Assembly (NCBI GenBank): GCA_032209605.1
Contig: JASFXZ010000035.1
Span: 1,555,001 to 1,619,000, forward strand
Direction: 5' to 3'
Length of the DNA: 64,000 bases
From: Mactromeris polynyma
Lineage: Eukaryota; Mollusca; Bivalvia; Venerida; Mactridae
A program made the position numbers and the translations under genes. Numbering within the stretch: position 1 is the first letter of the stretch; each line of letters begins with the position of its first letter. Under the pieces are notes generated by a model. It was given only the letters and a program-made list of their open reading frames with translations, was not told the DNA's origin and ran no database searches. This document shows positions 12,099-23,627 of the stretch, piece after piece.

Positions 12099-12607
12099 TT
12101 CCCTTTTCCCTCATTGTTTTAATCACTTTGTCGGAAAGAATTGTAACTATGTATTATTAATGATTATTAACTTAATAATTAAGCATCTACAATCTCCTAC
12201 TGCTACGATTACTAAATGGTGAAGTGAACATTGGTCTACAATGCAAAGATTATTCGAGTAGGTAATAACTTAATCTCTCTTCAAAGATTACACGATTTTC
12301 TTATCTTAAATAGATTGTCCGTTCTGAAAACCTAGGGGATTAAGTGGATGCCTATTGTTGTGCAATTCATGAACCACGCCCTCGGCAGATCAGTTCTACT
12401 GGTCACTACTGTAATTGAAAATTGCCCTAGGTGTCAGCTGTAAAAACACAAGAGTCATAAAACCCCATTATTATTATATGTGTTAATTCATATTGCTATT
12501 TCCTGTTTGATAGAATTAGTGCCTTTGATAATTGAAATGATATCACTCTGTGATCTCAATTTGTAATAAACACAATAAGATTATAACTGTCTGTCACCCA
12601 AAAATAT

Positions 12608-13255
12608 TTATACTTCAAAGATTTAGCCAGGCTCTTCCGACATGTTTGAATGTTAATTCATGTTCAGAATTAAATAAAGACATTGATTTGACCTACTTAA
12701 TTTGTATTTTGCACACGCTTGTGCTGGGAAAAATAGACGACTTGTGTACACAAAACATGACATGCTGGCGTGATCTACATCATTTGTTTAGTTGATCTTT
12801 ACACATTTACATGATTATGTAAGCCTTGATTGTTCTTCACAGTAGCCTTTTTAAAATATTTAATTGACATGAAAGTGTATTAAGTACAATTAGACTTCGA
12901 TGAAAATATCAAAAAATGAAGCGGAAAATTACCGACTTGTTTTGAAAAAGTTATGAAGCATTTAATGCTCTGAACATTTCTTTAACTGAGATTGTTTGAT
13001 CACCGTTTATGGAATAACGTTTAATATTAACCACATATATTTTGAGGAGTTGTCATCTTAAACGATTGCTTTTTGCATTGGGGTAAGTTAAATATATGGT
13101 ACTTGTTGTGAAAATCCGAGAATTTATAGGAAACTAACCGCGAGTATGTGAAAAAATTACGCTCCCCATGTGCAGCGTTAATTCGTTACCTATGATTATT
13201 TGAATGCTGTTAATGCAAAAACTTTAATATATTGTAACCTAATACTTTCTGTATA
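12608..13255 (+). repeat. Left arm of a long inverted repeat
   Basis: This arm aligns, as reverse complement, with 18508-19132. Shared landmarks include GATTTGACCTACTTA, GGAAAATTACCGAC, TCACATACTCG and AGTTTTTGCAT. The arms are diverged by substitutions and small indels. The paralogous position in unit B (30118-30900) lacks the whole arrangement, so it inserted in unit A after duplication or was lost from B. Confidence 0.75.
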
Positions 13256-13771
13256 GCTCTACTTTAACAGATAAAATGTCCGATATTTACGAAAACATTA
13301 ATAAATTTGCGCAGCGCATAAACTTTCGTTGATGTGTATCGTAAGTAAGCAGCATTGGTCGTTTTGGAAATATTTTTATCCTCGCATTACGTCACGTCCA
13401 GTAGGGGGCGCAACTCTTAGGCGACTTTAATCGATTACTTGAAAGGGTGTATTGCGCGCTTTAAAAATCATGAACCATATCGTTATTAGTCAACTTCAAC
13501 ATAGTTTATTGTCGTAAACAGTATAGTTTCTTGACATACAAACTTACATTACAATATAATTTTAAACAAAGTCATACGTTAAATGGCATGTATACATAGT
13601 TATTCATAAGAAAAAAAACTAACATTTTTTCTAGACATATAATGTCGAATATACACATACATAGGTAACACCAAATAAATAATACATAATATGGTTCCAA
13701 CTACGACCAAGTAATGACAATAGCTCCTCAAAAATTTTGGTATGGGAAGCTTTATGTGAATAGTAACTAGT
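13256..13771 (-). other. Probable 3' UTR of the LINE fragment at 13772
   Basis: No coding sequence is seen. Read on the minus strand, the segment from 13770 to about 13495 ends with CAATAAACTATG, which would fit the 3' end of the LINE. Confidence 0.4.
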
Positions 13772-14598
13772 CTAAACAATGTTATTGACAAAATAATTTC
13801 TTATGACAAATGCTTGGGAAATAAATTTACCAATGTTTATCAATATATGTTTGTTATCAGATTTCATCATTTTTAAAAATTTGAATACACTTGGGTGTCT
13901 GACATAATATGGTTTAATGAACTCATTTCTGAGACCATTGTAAAAGGGACATATGATAAGGAAATGATACTCATCTTCTATCTCATTTGAATGACATAAA
14001 ATACAATAACGTTCTGATCGTTCTTCTCTATGACGGCCATATCGGCCTGCTTCAATACGTAGTCTGTGGGAAGACAGTCTTAACCTTGACATAGCTATTC
14101 TTAACTTTTTTGGTAGATTTTCTAGATAATATTCGATTGACACAGTTTCTTTAAGATATTTATATGTACACAATGTGTTGCTATTACAAACATTTTCGTA
14201 CCAGGTCTGTTTAAAAACATCTAAAACTCTATTTCTAAAGATATGGTGGAAAGTTTTCATGTTTACACGTTCTGGATTCCTCCATACCTCAGAGAAACCA
14301 AATGTGTCTAAAAGTATCTTAACCTTATTTGCCCAATTATTACGAGATTCAAGGTTTTCTAACATTGTATTATACATAGTTTTAATAACAATATTTTCTG
14401 AATTTTGAATTTTATACCAATATTTAATAATTCTTGCATATCTGTTTATATATAATGGGTATCTACCTAATTCCCCGTAGATAGCCATGTTACAGGTAGT
14501 AGTTTTGACGCCAAGGACATATTTGCAAAATTTAAGATGGATGCGTTCGATTTCTTTAGATTTGCCGAATCCCCAGATTTCGGGGCCATAATTTAAAG
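13772..14598 (-). pseudogene. C-terminal fragment of a LINE reverse transcriptase protein
   Basis: An open frame of about 275 codons reads in from 14598 (NYGPEIWGFGKS...) to a stop at 13772, without a proper start. Its C-terminal part has the family's Arg-rich segment (LRIEAGRYGRHREERSERY) and a zinc-binding CILCHSNEIEDEYHFLIICP cluster, as found after the RT domain of many non-LTR elements. The fragment is cut at the 5' side, the usual result of incomplete reverse transcription. It sits between the arms of the 12.6-19.1 kb inverted repeat. The clade is not resolved. Confidence 0.75.
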
Positions 14599-14948
14599 GT
14601 TAAATTTTGTTGTACAACATAAAAAATGCCTAAATGTTATTCAATTACGATATACTACAAATACTTGGAGTACTGTAATCAATCGTAACTTCTTGGCGGA
14701 GCCAATAATGCCGAGGTATTCCGAATGAGACGGCATTATAAATAACTCCGTAGTGTGATCATAGACACAGTATAGTCTGTTACAATATAGTTCAACATTA
14801 CTTATTGCGTCAGTCGTGAACTCACACATCCATGTTAATAAACTTGTAACATAACGATTTATCTGTTTAAAATAATATAAATGTTCGCGACTGGTACATA
14901 AAACCAAGAAAGTCTTCTTAACCCTTTACTCCATAGATACGCCGATTG

Positions 14949-15020
14949 ACGCCTCTACCGTATCTCCATGCAGACCCCTTTTAACGCCTCTACCGTACCT
15001 CCATGCAGACCCCTTTTAAC
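14949..15020 (+). repeat. Direct duplication of about 35 bp
   Basis: Two adjacent near-identical copies of a unit starting CGCCTCTACCGTA and ending CAGACCCCTTTTAA lie immediately left of the TIR element at 15022. A similar CTTTTAACGCCTCT sequence continues right of that element, so the insertion fell inside a repeat unit. Confidence 0.75.
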
Positions 15021-15021
15021 G
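15013..15021 (+). repeat. 9-bp target-site duplication, left copy
   Basis: CTTTTAACG here is repeated exactly at 18492-18500, directly outside the two ends of the intervening TIR element. Confidence 0.75.
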
Positions 15022-15621
15022 GGAGCGGGTCAGTTCGTCCTAAAAGTTATGTTCGACCCGGGTTAATTCGTCCCGGGTCAATTAGGCACTATTTTATAAC
15101 GTAGTCAATTCGGCCCACGTTTAAATGGGAGAAGTTGTGATGTTTAATTATATTTGTTTAATTATATTTGTATGAATTTGTATGGCTTTTTTTTATGAAA
15201 ATTGTACGCTTTCAAATAAATAAAAATATTTATACATATGCATAGTTGCGTTATTCATAGCCTTTGTTATTTCGTGTTTGTTCATTGTTGTATGTCTTAT
15301 AAATAATTAAAACAGTTTGTTGCATAGATATTCATGTACCTATATGTGTGAGTTAAACGGCGTTATTTTCAAGTAGAAACATCAAAGAAGCAGGCGGTGT
15401 GTACACGTGCACCACGACATAAACTGTGACATTGTTGGCAATTATATATAAAGAAGCGGATGTTTGTTAATTGCAATTAATAAATTAAATAATAACATTT
15501 TTCATTAATCGGCGGCGCAATAAAATGTTTTACGCGAAAAACATAGTACCAAATGCACGCGTCCATGGGTCAAACTGTTATCAGGTTTAGAATAAAATAT
15601 AGATGTCACACAAATGTTTCT

Positions 15622-15915
15622 AGTAGCGGATCAGTGGTCCAGTGGTAAAACGCTGGACTTGTAATCCAGGGATCGCTGGTTCGATTCCCCGCTCCATCAC
15701 TGACAGTACTAACAGTCTTTCGGACGAGACTTTAAAAACCGAGGTCCCGTGTATGATGCTTTACATCGAGCACGTAAAAGAACCAGGGGTTCTTCTGGAA
15801 CTGGGGCATCTTCTGTATCATGCACTATCCTCCAAATCTAAAATGACTAACATTCTTCCGGAGGCGTCGCCCATGTGGGAAACCGGTGGCGACGATAAAT
15901 AAAAGCATATACAAC
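15622..15915 (+). mobile_element. tRNA-derived SINE, copy 1
   Basis: The head is tRNA-like, with an A box near TGGTCCAGTGGTAAAACG, an anticodon-stem-like CTGGACTTGTAATCCAG and a B box GGTTCGATTCC. A body containing GACGAGACTTTAAAAACCG follows, and it ends GCGACGATAAATAAA. The anticodon position would be TGT (Thr-like). Flanking AATGTTTCT duplications (15613-15621 and 15916-15924) define the ends. A near-identical copy is at 60391-60687. The body may belong to one of the known mollusc SINE groups, which I cannot verify here. The ORF across it is a by-product. Confidence 0.85.
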
Positions 15916-16613
15916 AATGTTTCTCATATTACTATGTTTATTTAGTTTGTCTGTGTTAAAATAGTCATCTAAATTAGCAAATACATATAAATACATGTGT
16001 GTGTTATTGGATTAAGTAATTGAAATTAAATATAATTTTCGTGGACTTAATAATATTGTTCGTGGATCATCGTGTTTATATTAACTTTGTGACTTCTTTA
16101 ACTACATTAGATAATAGTTATTAGTGTTAAGTATTTTGTGTATGTGGGTGTTGTTTTGTTGTTAAAAAATGGAGTATATATGCATCGAGTGCCGGTGAGT
16201 AATTTTCACATACTTGATTATTTGAGATACAGTACAGTACAATATCATTTTATAGCATAAAACATGTTACAATGTTTATAGGGAACAAAAATCAATACTA
16301 CTGTAAATTATGTAGAAGAAATATATGGATTTTCAAAGAGCATATCAAAGTTTGTAATATGCAAAGATGAAAGACATTTTTTAATCGTAACCTATTTTAT
16401 GATTATATATAAGAAATAATTATTGACATCATTTCAGAAAGTTACTAATATTTGTCTGCAGAAATTAAACTTCAAATGAGATAGTTGCATTTATATACAT
16501 GATAATCCACATATTATACTATTATATATGATTTGAATAAAAATGATCGGTTATTTTACTTTAATATTATTCACGAATATTTGATTATACTAAATTCGGA
16601 TAAAAAAAGAAAA

Positions 16614-17122
16614 GTCATATAGTAAGATAGTAAGTTGTAAGAATCTGCGCACTAGATTGAATATAGTACAATTGTATAGATTTTGCTTCACATTTTTGTT
16701 AGATACATTACACTTATATACACTCAAATATACAAATTTTAAAGGAATTCTCCACGTTAATCAACAAATATGTTGACATATTGTGTATTCTTAACAGCTT
16801 GACATGTCGATTAAAATCTATGCATTTTGTCACAAATATTTTGTATAATTGCCATAAATCACGTTAATATGTTTTTAATGCAATGAACTATTTGTATTTG
16901 TAGTAGTTGTAGAGTCACTTTTAATCTGTTGATTATGTTTAAGATTGGATTATTATTGAATATTCCTACTTAACAGGGTTGGCATGGAAATTCCATCATA
17001 ATTTCTACAATAATCAAGTTCATGTAATGTCGTTGCTAAGCGACCTAAACTTGCATTCATACAGTGACTTTCATATAGTAAGATAGTAAGTTGTAAGAAT
17101 CTGCGCACTAGATTGAATATAG
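16614..17122 (+). repeat. Two copies of a 55-bp direct repeat about 450 bp apart
   Basis: The segment CATATAGTAAGATAGTAAGT...GAATATAGT occurs at about 16616-16670 and again at about 17070-17122, essentially without changes, although the sequence around it is unique. This suggests a recent local copying event inside the TIR element. Confidence 0.75.
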
Positions 17123-17559
17123 TTTTTACTGCAAGTACCACTCGTTAAAATCAACTCTCGGCTCGAATAAAATACACTTATGCAAATTTGTTAAGACTCT
17201 TGGACAAATTCATGTTAAACATAACATGCTTACCTTTTCTTTCTTTGTATGTACATATTTAAGTCCCATATCTGATATAATGTAACTTCATATTTTCCCA
17301 CTTTCCACTTTCCCTAATTAATTATGGCAAAGACAATATACACAAGTTTTTCTTTTTACTCTTACTACAGTATATTGGTTAAGCTTCAGCTATAAATTTT
17401 CATGAATGAATTTTTCGATACTGTGTGTTATTAATGGCAAACATGAAATTCTCAACTTTCACGTGCATAGATATATATCTAAGGAACTATCCACCACAGG
17501 TTTCCTCAAGGCATGTGGTGGTCTTTACGGGGTAAAGACCTAAGCTGGTGATAGTGAAT

Positions 17560-17870
17560 GACTATATGTGTTTATATGTGTTTATTTGTGCTGTGTTAGG
17601 TGTGTTATATTTATTTGTGCTGTGTTATATGTTTAGTTGTGCTGTTGTATGTATATGTTTAGTTGTGCTGTTGTATGTGTATGTTTAGTTGTGCTGTTTT
17701 ATATGTTTAGTTGTGCAGATTTATATGTGTATGTTATAATGTGCTGTAAATTGTTGTAATCATGAAATGTGCTTTTTTAAATTTTGTGTATTTATGTGTT
17801 AGGTGTATATATTTATGTGTGTATATTTATGTGTGTATATTATAATGTGCTGTAATTTGTTGTAATAAAT
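17560..17870 (+). repeat. TG-rich simple and short tandem repeats
   Basis: Repeated TGTTTAGTTGTGCTGTTGTATG and TTTATGTGTGTATA segments make up a low-complexity stretch. No gene is seen in the rest of 15925-18490. Confidence 0.7.
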
Positions 17871-18491
17871 GAGTTATTAAACTGTTAATAATAGTATAAT
17901 AAGTAAAACATGTGTTTGGTAGACTCAATCCAACGTTATAAGACACATAAACCACTTCAATTGAATGATTAATACTATAAAGAGTTACTGCACGTTTGGT
18001 CTAAATACATATCGAATTCAGATGAACATGGTAATATATCTAGTCTAAAGGTCGGGTCTTTATTAACAATAGAACTGAAGTATCGGAGATGTACACACGT
18101 ACACGTTCGGTAACAGGTACTGTAAACATCAGACAGACAGACGATCGTCACAAAATGTTTATATTAATAGCAATAAAATTCATTATCAATTACCTCTGCA
18201 TGATTTATCCCACGTTTCTTCGTAGCAAAAACGCCTAAATATTCATATCACTTGGTATGCATAATTCCGATAAAAATGCCGATTTTAAGCCGAAAATTCA
18301 CTGACGAGTGGTAAAAAACATAAATAAATCTTGATTCATCAATTTATCACAAACAATAATACTTAACAATCGCAATAAAACATGTTCAAAATATTTTTAA
18401 AAAGTGTGCCGAATTAACCCATGATAAACATAAAATCGTGCCGAATTAACCCGGGACGAACATAACTTTTAGGACGAACTGACCCGTATCC

Positions 18492-18500
18492 CTTTTAACG
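18492..18500 (+). repeat. 9-bp target-site duplication, right copy
   Basis: CTTTTAACG is an exact repeat of 15013-15021. Confidence 0.75.
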
Positions 18501-18507
18501 CCTCTGA

Positions 18508-19132
18508 CTTTCTGTCCAACATATTGGGTTACTACATAAAGTTTTTGCATAAACTGCATTTAAAACATCACAGGTAGCGATTTTATGCTGCACTCGCGGA
18601 AGTGTAATTTCTTCACATACTCGTGGCAAGTTTCCAATAAAGTTTCGGATTTTTATAATAAGTACCGTAATTTTAACTTACCCTAATGCAAAGAGCAATC
18701 TTGTTAGATTATAATTCCACCAACAATATATGGTTAATTATAGACGTTAATCCATAAACGGCGATCAAACAATCCATTTTCAGAAAGTTTTCAGAGCACG
18801 ATTGCATCATTACTATTTTAAAAATGTCGGTAATTTTCCGAAAATGACCACTTCATTTTGGATATTTTCATTTAGTTTAATTGTACTAATACACTTCCTT
18901 GTAAACTATATATTTCAAAAGAATTCTGTGAAAAACAAACTGGGTTTAATTATCTTAAAAATGTGTAAAGATCCACTAAACAAAGGATGTAGATCACACG
19001 TGCCTGTCGTGTAATTGTCTCACAAATGTGTGAAAAATCAATACTAAGTAGGTCAAATCCAACACCAGAGAACTCCCTGTGGGAATGAATAACAAGGCTA
19101 CTGCTACTCACTGGATAAATCTTGAAATACAC
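18508..19132 (-). repeat. Right arm of the long inverted repeat
   Basis: This is the reverse complement partner of 12608-13255. Together the arms would make a foldback of about 6.5 kb around the LINE fragment and the TIR element. The outer ends are not sharp enough to name a target duplication. Confidence 0.75.
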
Positions 19133-19243
19133 TATAGAAAATGTTAACCAATCTGCTTCAATGCTGCAGCTATTTTTGAATTGAAGAGAAAATGTGCGAA
19201 ATTGCCTTGGTGGTTAACCTAAGATTTGATTGGTTTACAGAAC

Positions 19244-19345
19244 ACTGAATATGTAATTAGCAAAACCATGATAGTACGGCTGCGCCGAAAAAGCTTAGTT
19301 AGGACTGTAGGGCGCGGACTCGCTACCATCTGAGCTATCACGGCA
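19244..19345 (-). repeat. tRNA-derived SINE fragment
   Basis: On the minus strand, GCCGTGATAGCTCAGATGGT looks like a tRNA 5' half with an A box. It is followed by TTTTTCGGCGCAGCCGTACT. The latter segment recurs (as TAGTACGGCTGCACCGAAAAA on the plus strand) at 47682-47730, so it is a dispersed family unlike the SINE at 15622. Confidence 0.6.
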
Positions 19346-20351
19346 GTTAGTTTATTGAAATAAATATCACAATAAATAGTTTTGCTTGTTATTTGATTTA
19401 CCTATTTTGATAAATTTAGGTGGTATAACCATGGAAACATTGCATGACGTCACTCTCAACTTATCATGGTATACTTATATCAGACAATTTTTCGTGCTAA
19501 GATATTCATGTGCTATGAGCATTTATCACAATACTTATCTAGTTTGTTAAGTAGTTAACTAGTTTCTTTAAATGGGTAACCACGTACGTTTCTATTTAAC
19601 TATGTTGTTAACTGGTGGCAGATGTATACCAACATAACATTCTTATTTCTTTTACAAATAATAACTTAATAACATAAAACGACACTCAAAAATAAGCATT
19701 TTCCGCACACACATATGCTTTCATTTGATTTAATATTCAATGATCGTTTTTCCTTTCTAATTGACAACAAATTTGCATAATTCAGAAATGAATTTTAATG
19801 GAGTGATGAATGATATTTGTAAACAAAGTATTACTGTTATAGCACATGGGTCATGATTGGTTCTGTTGTTAAAATAATCCTCTTAAGTTCGGTGATGTAT
19901 GTTGTTCTTTTAAAATTGATGAACTCAGCAGACCAATTATTAAACTAGACTAAATACACCAAATATTCGATTTCAAAGTGAAACACCTTACACTATCTTT
20001 ATAAATAGTGAACAAGCTTGTCCTCGTTCTTTTATGATTCCTGTTGTTTTGTTTATCTTTCCACAATCTATGTGAATATACATGAGTAACAACTATTACA
20101 TTTTTTTTTTATATATATTTTTTTTTTTGTATTTTTCTTCCTTCTCCAACTCAAATTGTTCATACTATGTCACGTGATTTATTGTATTGTATATTTTGTG
20201 ATGAAGATGACTATGTACAATGTACACGTCTTTCAAATAAACTTATGTTCTGTTCTGTTCATAAATTGTGTATGTATGTGCATTTGATGAACAGAACAGC
20301 GCAGAAATTTTATTTTGGATTTGACCAAGGCTCCTCACCCATACAGCATTT
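19346..20351. other. Non-coding; partly paralogous to unit B
   Basis: The part from about 19480 to 19770 aligns with 30905-31198, and 19770-20000 aligns with 34543-34690. At 20160-20262 a LINE-like 3' end occurs (AAATAAACTT then TGTTCTGTTCTG). No gene is recognised. Confidence 0.6.
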
Positions 20352-20862
20352 TGTCAAAATACAAACACAGTACAAAATTTGTCAAAATACAAACACAGTA
20401 CAAAATTTGTCAAAATACAAACACAGTACAAAATTTGTCAAAATACAAACACAATACAAAATTTGTCAAAATACAAACACAATACAAAATTTGTCAAAAT
20501 ACAAACACAGTACAAAATTTGTCAAAATACAAACACAATACAAAATTTGTCAAAATACAAACACAATACAAAATTTGTCAAAATACAAACACAATACAAA
20601 ATTTGTCAAAATACAAACACAATACAAAATTTGTCAAAATACAAACACAATACAAAATTTGTCAAAATACAAACACAATACAAAATTTTGTCAAAATACA
20701 AACACAGTACAAAATTTGTCAAAATACAAACACAATACAAAATTTGTCAAAATACAAACACAATACAAAATTTGTCAAAATACAAACACAGTACAAAATT
20801 TGTCAAAATACAAACACAATACAAAATTTGTCAAAATACAAACACAATACAAAATTTGTCAA
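20352..20862 (+). repeat. 28-bp minisatellite, about 18 copies
   Basis: The unit contains GTCAAAATACAAACACA(A/G)TAC and ends AAAATTT; one unit has an extra T near 20684. The copies are nearly identical, the main variant being A or G before TAC. Since 28 is not a multiple of three and the unit has no stop, long repetitive ORFs appear in all three forward frames; these are not genes. The paralogous place in unit B (34782-34822) has one diverged unit only. Confidence 0.95.
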
Positions 20863-21417
20863 GTAACGTAATAATAAAATAAAAACATACATGAAAAGAT
20901 GATAATGATTCTCATAATATGATGTGATTGAGAGTGACATAATCAGTTGAACAACGCGAATACAATAAAACATCACTCATAAAATTTAGATAATTATATA
21001 ATATTGCTCTATTGAAATTATATATACATACATACAAACATAATTCAGTAAAAAATACACTGATTTCCAATTGATATGCCTGTTAACGGTTTTTTCCCAT
21101 ATTTGTGTATATAGGGTTTCAATCGTATCTGAAATTAATTTACAATATACTTTATCTTCTAGATATTATTGTTGAACTAGCCGTTGTTGAAGTCTAGCAC
21201 GTTTTAATCAATCCCTTAAACCTTGAACATTAAGAGATATTAGGTGTAAACTTTTATCCATATGCGTCATGATTATACATCAAAAAGGTAAATAATGGTA
21301 AGAAAAATACTGAAATGTTGACATCATGCTTATCAACAGTACATATGTAGCGAACGACATTTAAAAATCAATTGTATCATAACGTATTGTGTTGTGATTG
21401 CAAGCAATGTACATTTG
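20863..21417. other. Non-coding, no recognised feature
   Basis: The first 100 bp align with 34823-34930 of unit B. The remainder is AT-rich unique sequence. Confidence 0.5.
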
Positions 21418-22209
21418 TACAGGTGAGTACAAAATGTATACATAATAAACAGGTGAGTACAAAACGTATACATAATAAACAGGTAAGTACAAAATGTATA
21501 CATAATAAACAGGTGAGTACAAAATGTACACATAATAAACAGGTAAGTACAAAATGTATACATAATAAACAGGTGAGTACAAAATGTATACATAATAAAC
21601 AAGTGAGTACAAAATGTATACATAATAAATATGAAGTAAAAAATGTATACATAATAAACAGGTGAGTACAAAATGTATACATAATAAACAGGTGAGTACA
21701 AAATGTATACATAATAAACAGGTGAGTACAAAATGTATACATAATAAACAGGTGAGTACAAAATGTTTACATAATAAACAGGTGAGTACAAAATGTATAC
21801 ATAATAAACAGGTGAGTACAAAATGTTTACATAATAAACAGGTGAGTACAAAATGTTTACATAATAAACAGGTGAGTACAAAATGTATACATAATAAACA
21901 GGTGAGTACAAAATGTATACATAATAAACAGGTAAGTACAAAATGTATACATAATAAACAGGTGAGTACAAAATGTATACATAATAAACAGGTGAGTACA
22001 AAATGTATACATAATAAACAGGTGAGTACAAAATGTATACATAATAAACAGGTGAGTACAAAATGTATACATAATAAACAGGTGAGTACAAAATGTATAC
22101 ATAATAAACAGGTGAGTACAAAATGTATACATAATAAACAGGTGAGTACAAAATGTTTACATAATAAACAGGAAGTAAAAAGATGCATACATTATAAACA
22201 GGTAAGTTA
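21418..22209 (+). repeat. 30-bp minisatellite, about 26 copies, splice-donor-like
   Basis: Each unit carries CAGGTGAGT (or CAGGTAAGT), the perfect metazoan 5' splice-site consensus, then AAAATGTATACATAATAAA. The latter includes the perfect palindrome ATGTATACAT and the hexamer AATAAA. By eye, 24 junctions keep CAG|GTRAGT exactly and three are altered (21601, 21631, 22171). The 10-residue periodic ORFs on both strands result from the 30-bp period and lack of stops; they are not taken as genes. Confidence 0.95.
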
Positions 22210-22544
22210 CAATATAACAATTATCGGTATAACACTATGTCATCCGTCCATTGTAAAAGTGTGAGCTGTATAATTTATATACACACATATATATACACGC
22301 GGCATCACACGTGTACACGTGTTTGCTGATTTATCTTGGGTTTTCATCCAATATATCAATAAGTATATAATTTTACACATTAATTATAAACACTGTATTA
22401 GTCGTATCAAACATTGTTAGATCACAACTAGACACAACTAGATTTCCATACGTATAACCAAATCGCAATAGTAAACATCGTAGTCCGTGATACAGTTTTA
22501 ATAGTATAGTAGTCCATATATGGTATGATTGTTAATTGTACGTA
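22210..22544. other. Non-coding, no recognised feature
   Basis: This AT-rich sequence lies between the 30-bp array and the end of the gag-like ORF. There is no match to an ORF2 that would normally follow a LINE ORF1. Confidence 0.5.
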
Positions 22545-23627
22545 TTACAACCGACATGATGAACCGTTTGCACGATATTTCTTTGTTTCGTCGTTCAGGA
22601 CTTCAGCTGGTGTTGGGGGTGATCGTTCGATAACAATGCTTTTCCTTCTTTTAATTGGTGTTTCATTGTTGTTGGAGAACCCTTTTATAAAACAATCAAT
22701 TTGTTGTTGTCCATTGTTTTGTTGTTGTTTAGCGTTTTTACGTCGGCTTTTACCTGATTTCTTCTTCGGTTTTGCTGGGTCATCCTCGTGATCGCTCGAC
22801 ACCGGTGTGTCGTCCGTGTGATTGTCACGTGCGATTGTGTGGTTGATGTCCTCTGTTAATTCATTTTGTGAATGGAGAGGCTCCGAGAGGGTTGGTTCTT
22901 GCTGAAAGTTGCATTCTCCTCTCTTATGTCCAGATTGGTCGCAGTCAAGACATTTCCAGTCGTTTGTGCATTCAGAGGCTTTATGGCCGTCCTCTAAACA
23001 CTTTTTACATTTGATAGTGTATTTACTGTTCCCTGTGTCTTGCCCCGGATGAAAGACTCGACCCGTGAAGTGTCCAAATGACATAAACTTAGGTAGGGTG
23101 GCTTTGAGGATACTAGTTTTTATAATACATATTATGTCACCAGTGTCACAGTTTGTCAACTTGTCTTTGAAACGTAGTTTTTCACGACAGCACTTGTTAA
23201 CTTCAAGGACTTTCATTACTAATGATCGCATTATCAATCCATCATCCGCAGATAATGGAATATCTTTCACACGAATCCGTATTGTGTTCTCGCCATCAAG
23301 CCTGTTCGGATTTGTATTCAACAGTTTAACAGTATTTCCTCTTAAATCAATTCCTTCTGTTAGCAAGGCTACTTTATCTTCCAAATTGTCTACATAAAGT
23401 CTCCACATAACTCGTACTCTTTAAATACCCGTGATATGAGATGGGTCAATGACATCTGACATTGCTTCGTAAAGCTCGGAATGTTTTATCCAGTCTTGTT
23501 TTAGAAGTTGTTTGGTACCGAAAAAACTGGATTCATGCATGAATAGAACAGGCGGTCCGCCATATTGTTTTGTTATATCACTGTCCTCAAAATTTAGACT
23601 GTTCATATTATTCTCATTTTCATCCAT
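22545..23627 (-). pseudogene. LINE ORF1 / gag-like CCHC protein with one in-frame stop
   Basis: An N-terminal part (start MDENENNMNS at 23627) and a second open stretch starting MWRLYVDNLED at 23408 share one frame. They are separated only by a TAA at about 23421-23423, so the original product was about 360 residues. The centre has two CCHC zinc knuckles (CKKCLEDGHKASEC and CLDCDQSGHKRGEC), followed by an acidic stretch and a Lys/Arg-rich tail (KPKKKSGKSRRKNAK). This layout fits the nucleic-acid-binding ORF1 of a non-LTR retrotransposon or a gene derived from one. No endonuclease or RT follows downstream. The single stop in an otherwise open frame suggests recent loss, or a domesticated sequence starting at 23408. 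Confidence 0.7.

Larger units (their letters stand above)
15022..18491. mobile_element. Non-autonomous TIR element, MULE-like by target duplication
   Basis: The left end reads GGAGCGGGTCAGTTCGTCC and continues into CTAAAAGTTATGTTCG and CCCGGGTTAATTCG. The right end is its inverted complement with small differences (GGATACGGGTCAGTTCGTCC). A perfect 9-bp duplication flanks it. Nine-base duplications are characteristic of Mutator-like elements, but the termini alone do not prove the superfamily. There is no transposase ORF. The interior holds a SINE (15622-15915), a 55-bp direct repeat and TG-rich simple sequence. Confidence 0.7.

Noticed and set aside
15622..15700. tRNA-Thr gene
   Set aside because: Head of a SINE: followed by the same 200-bp body and tail as at 60391 and flanked by a target duplication; acceptor-stem pairing is imperfect.
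20167..20882. Three overlapping forward ORFs of 167-234 codons
   Set aside because: They are readings of the 28-bp array in the three frames; the unit has no stop and is not a multiple of three, so all frames stay open. No unique domain outside the array.
21418..22209. CRISPR array
   Set aside because: The units are contiguous with no unique spacers, and the sequence is eukaryotic.
21333..22264. Long repetitive ORFs on both strands (up to 295 codons) with 10-residue periods
   Set aside because: Result of the 30-bp array without stops. The hydrophobic repeats on the minus strand look membrane-like but only mirror base composition.
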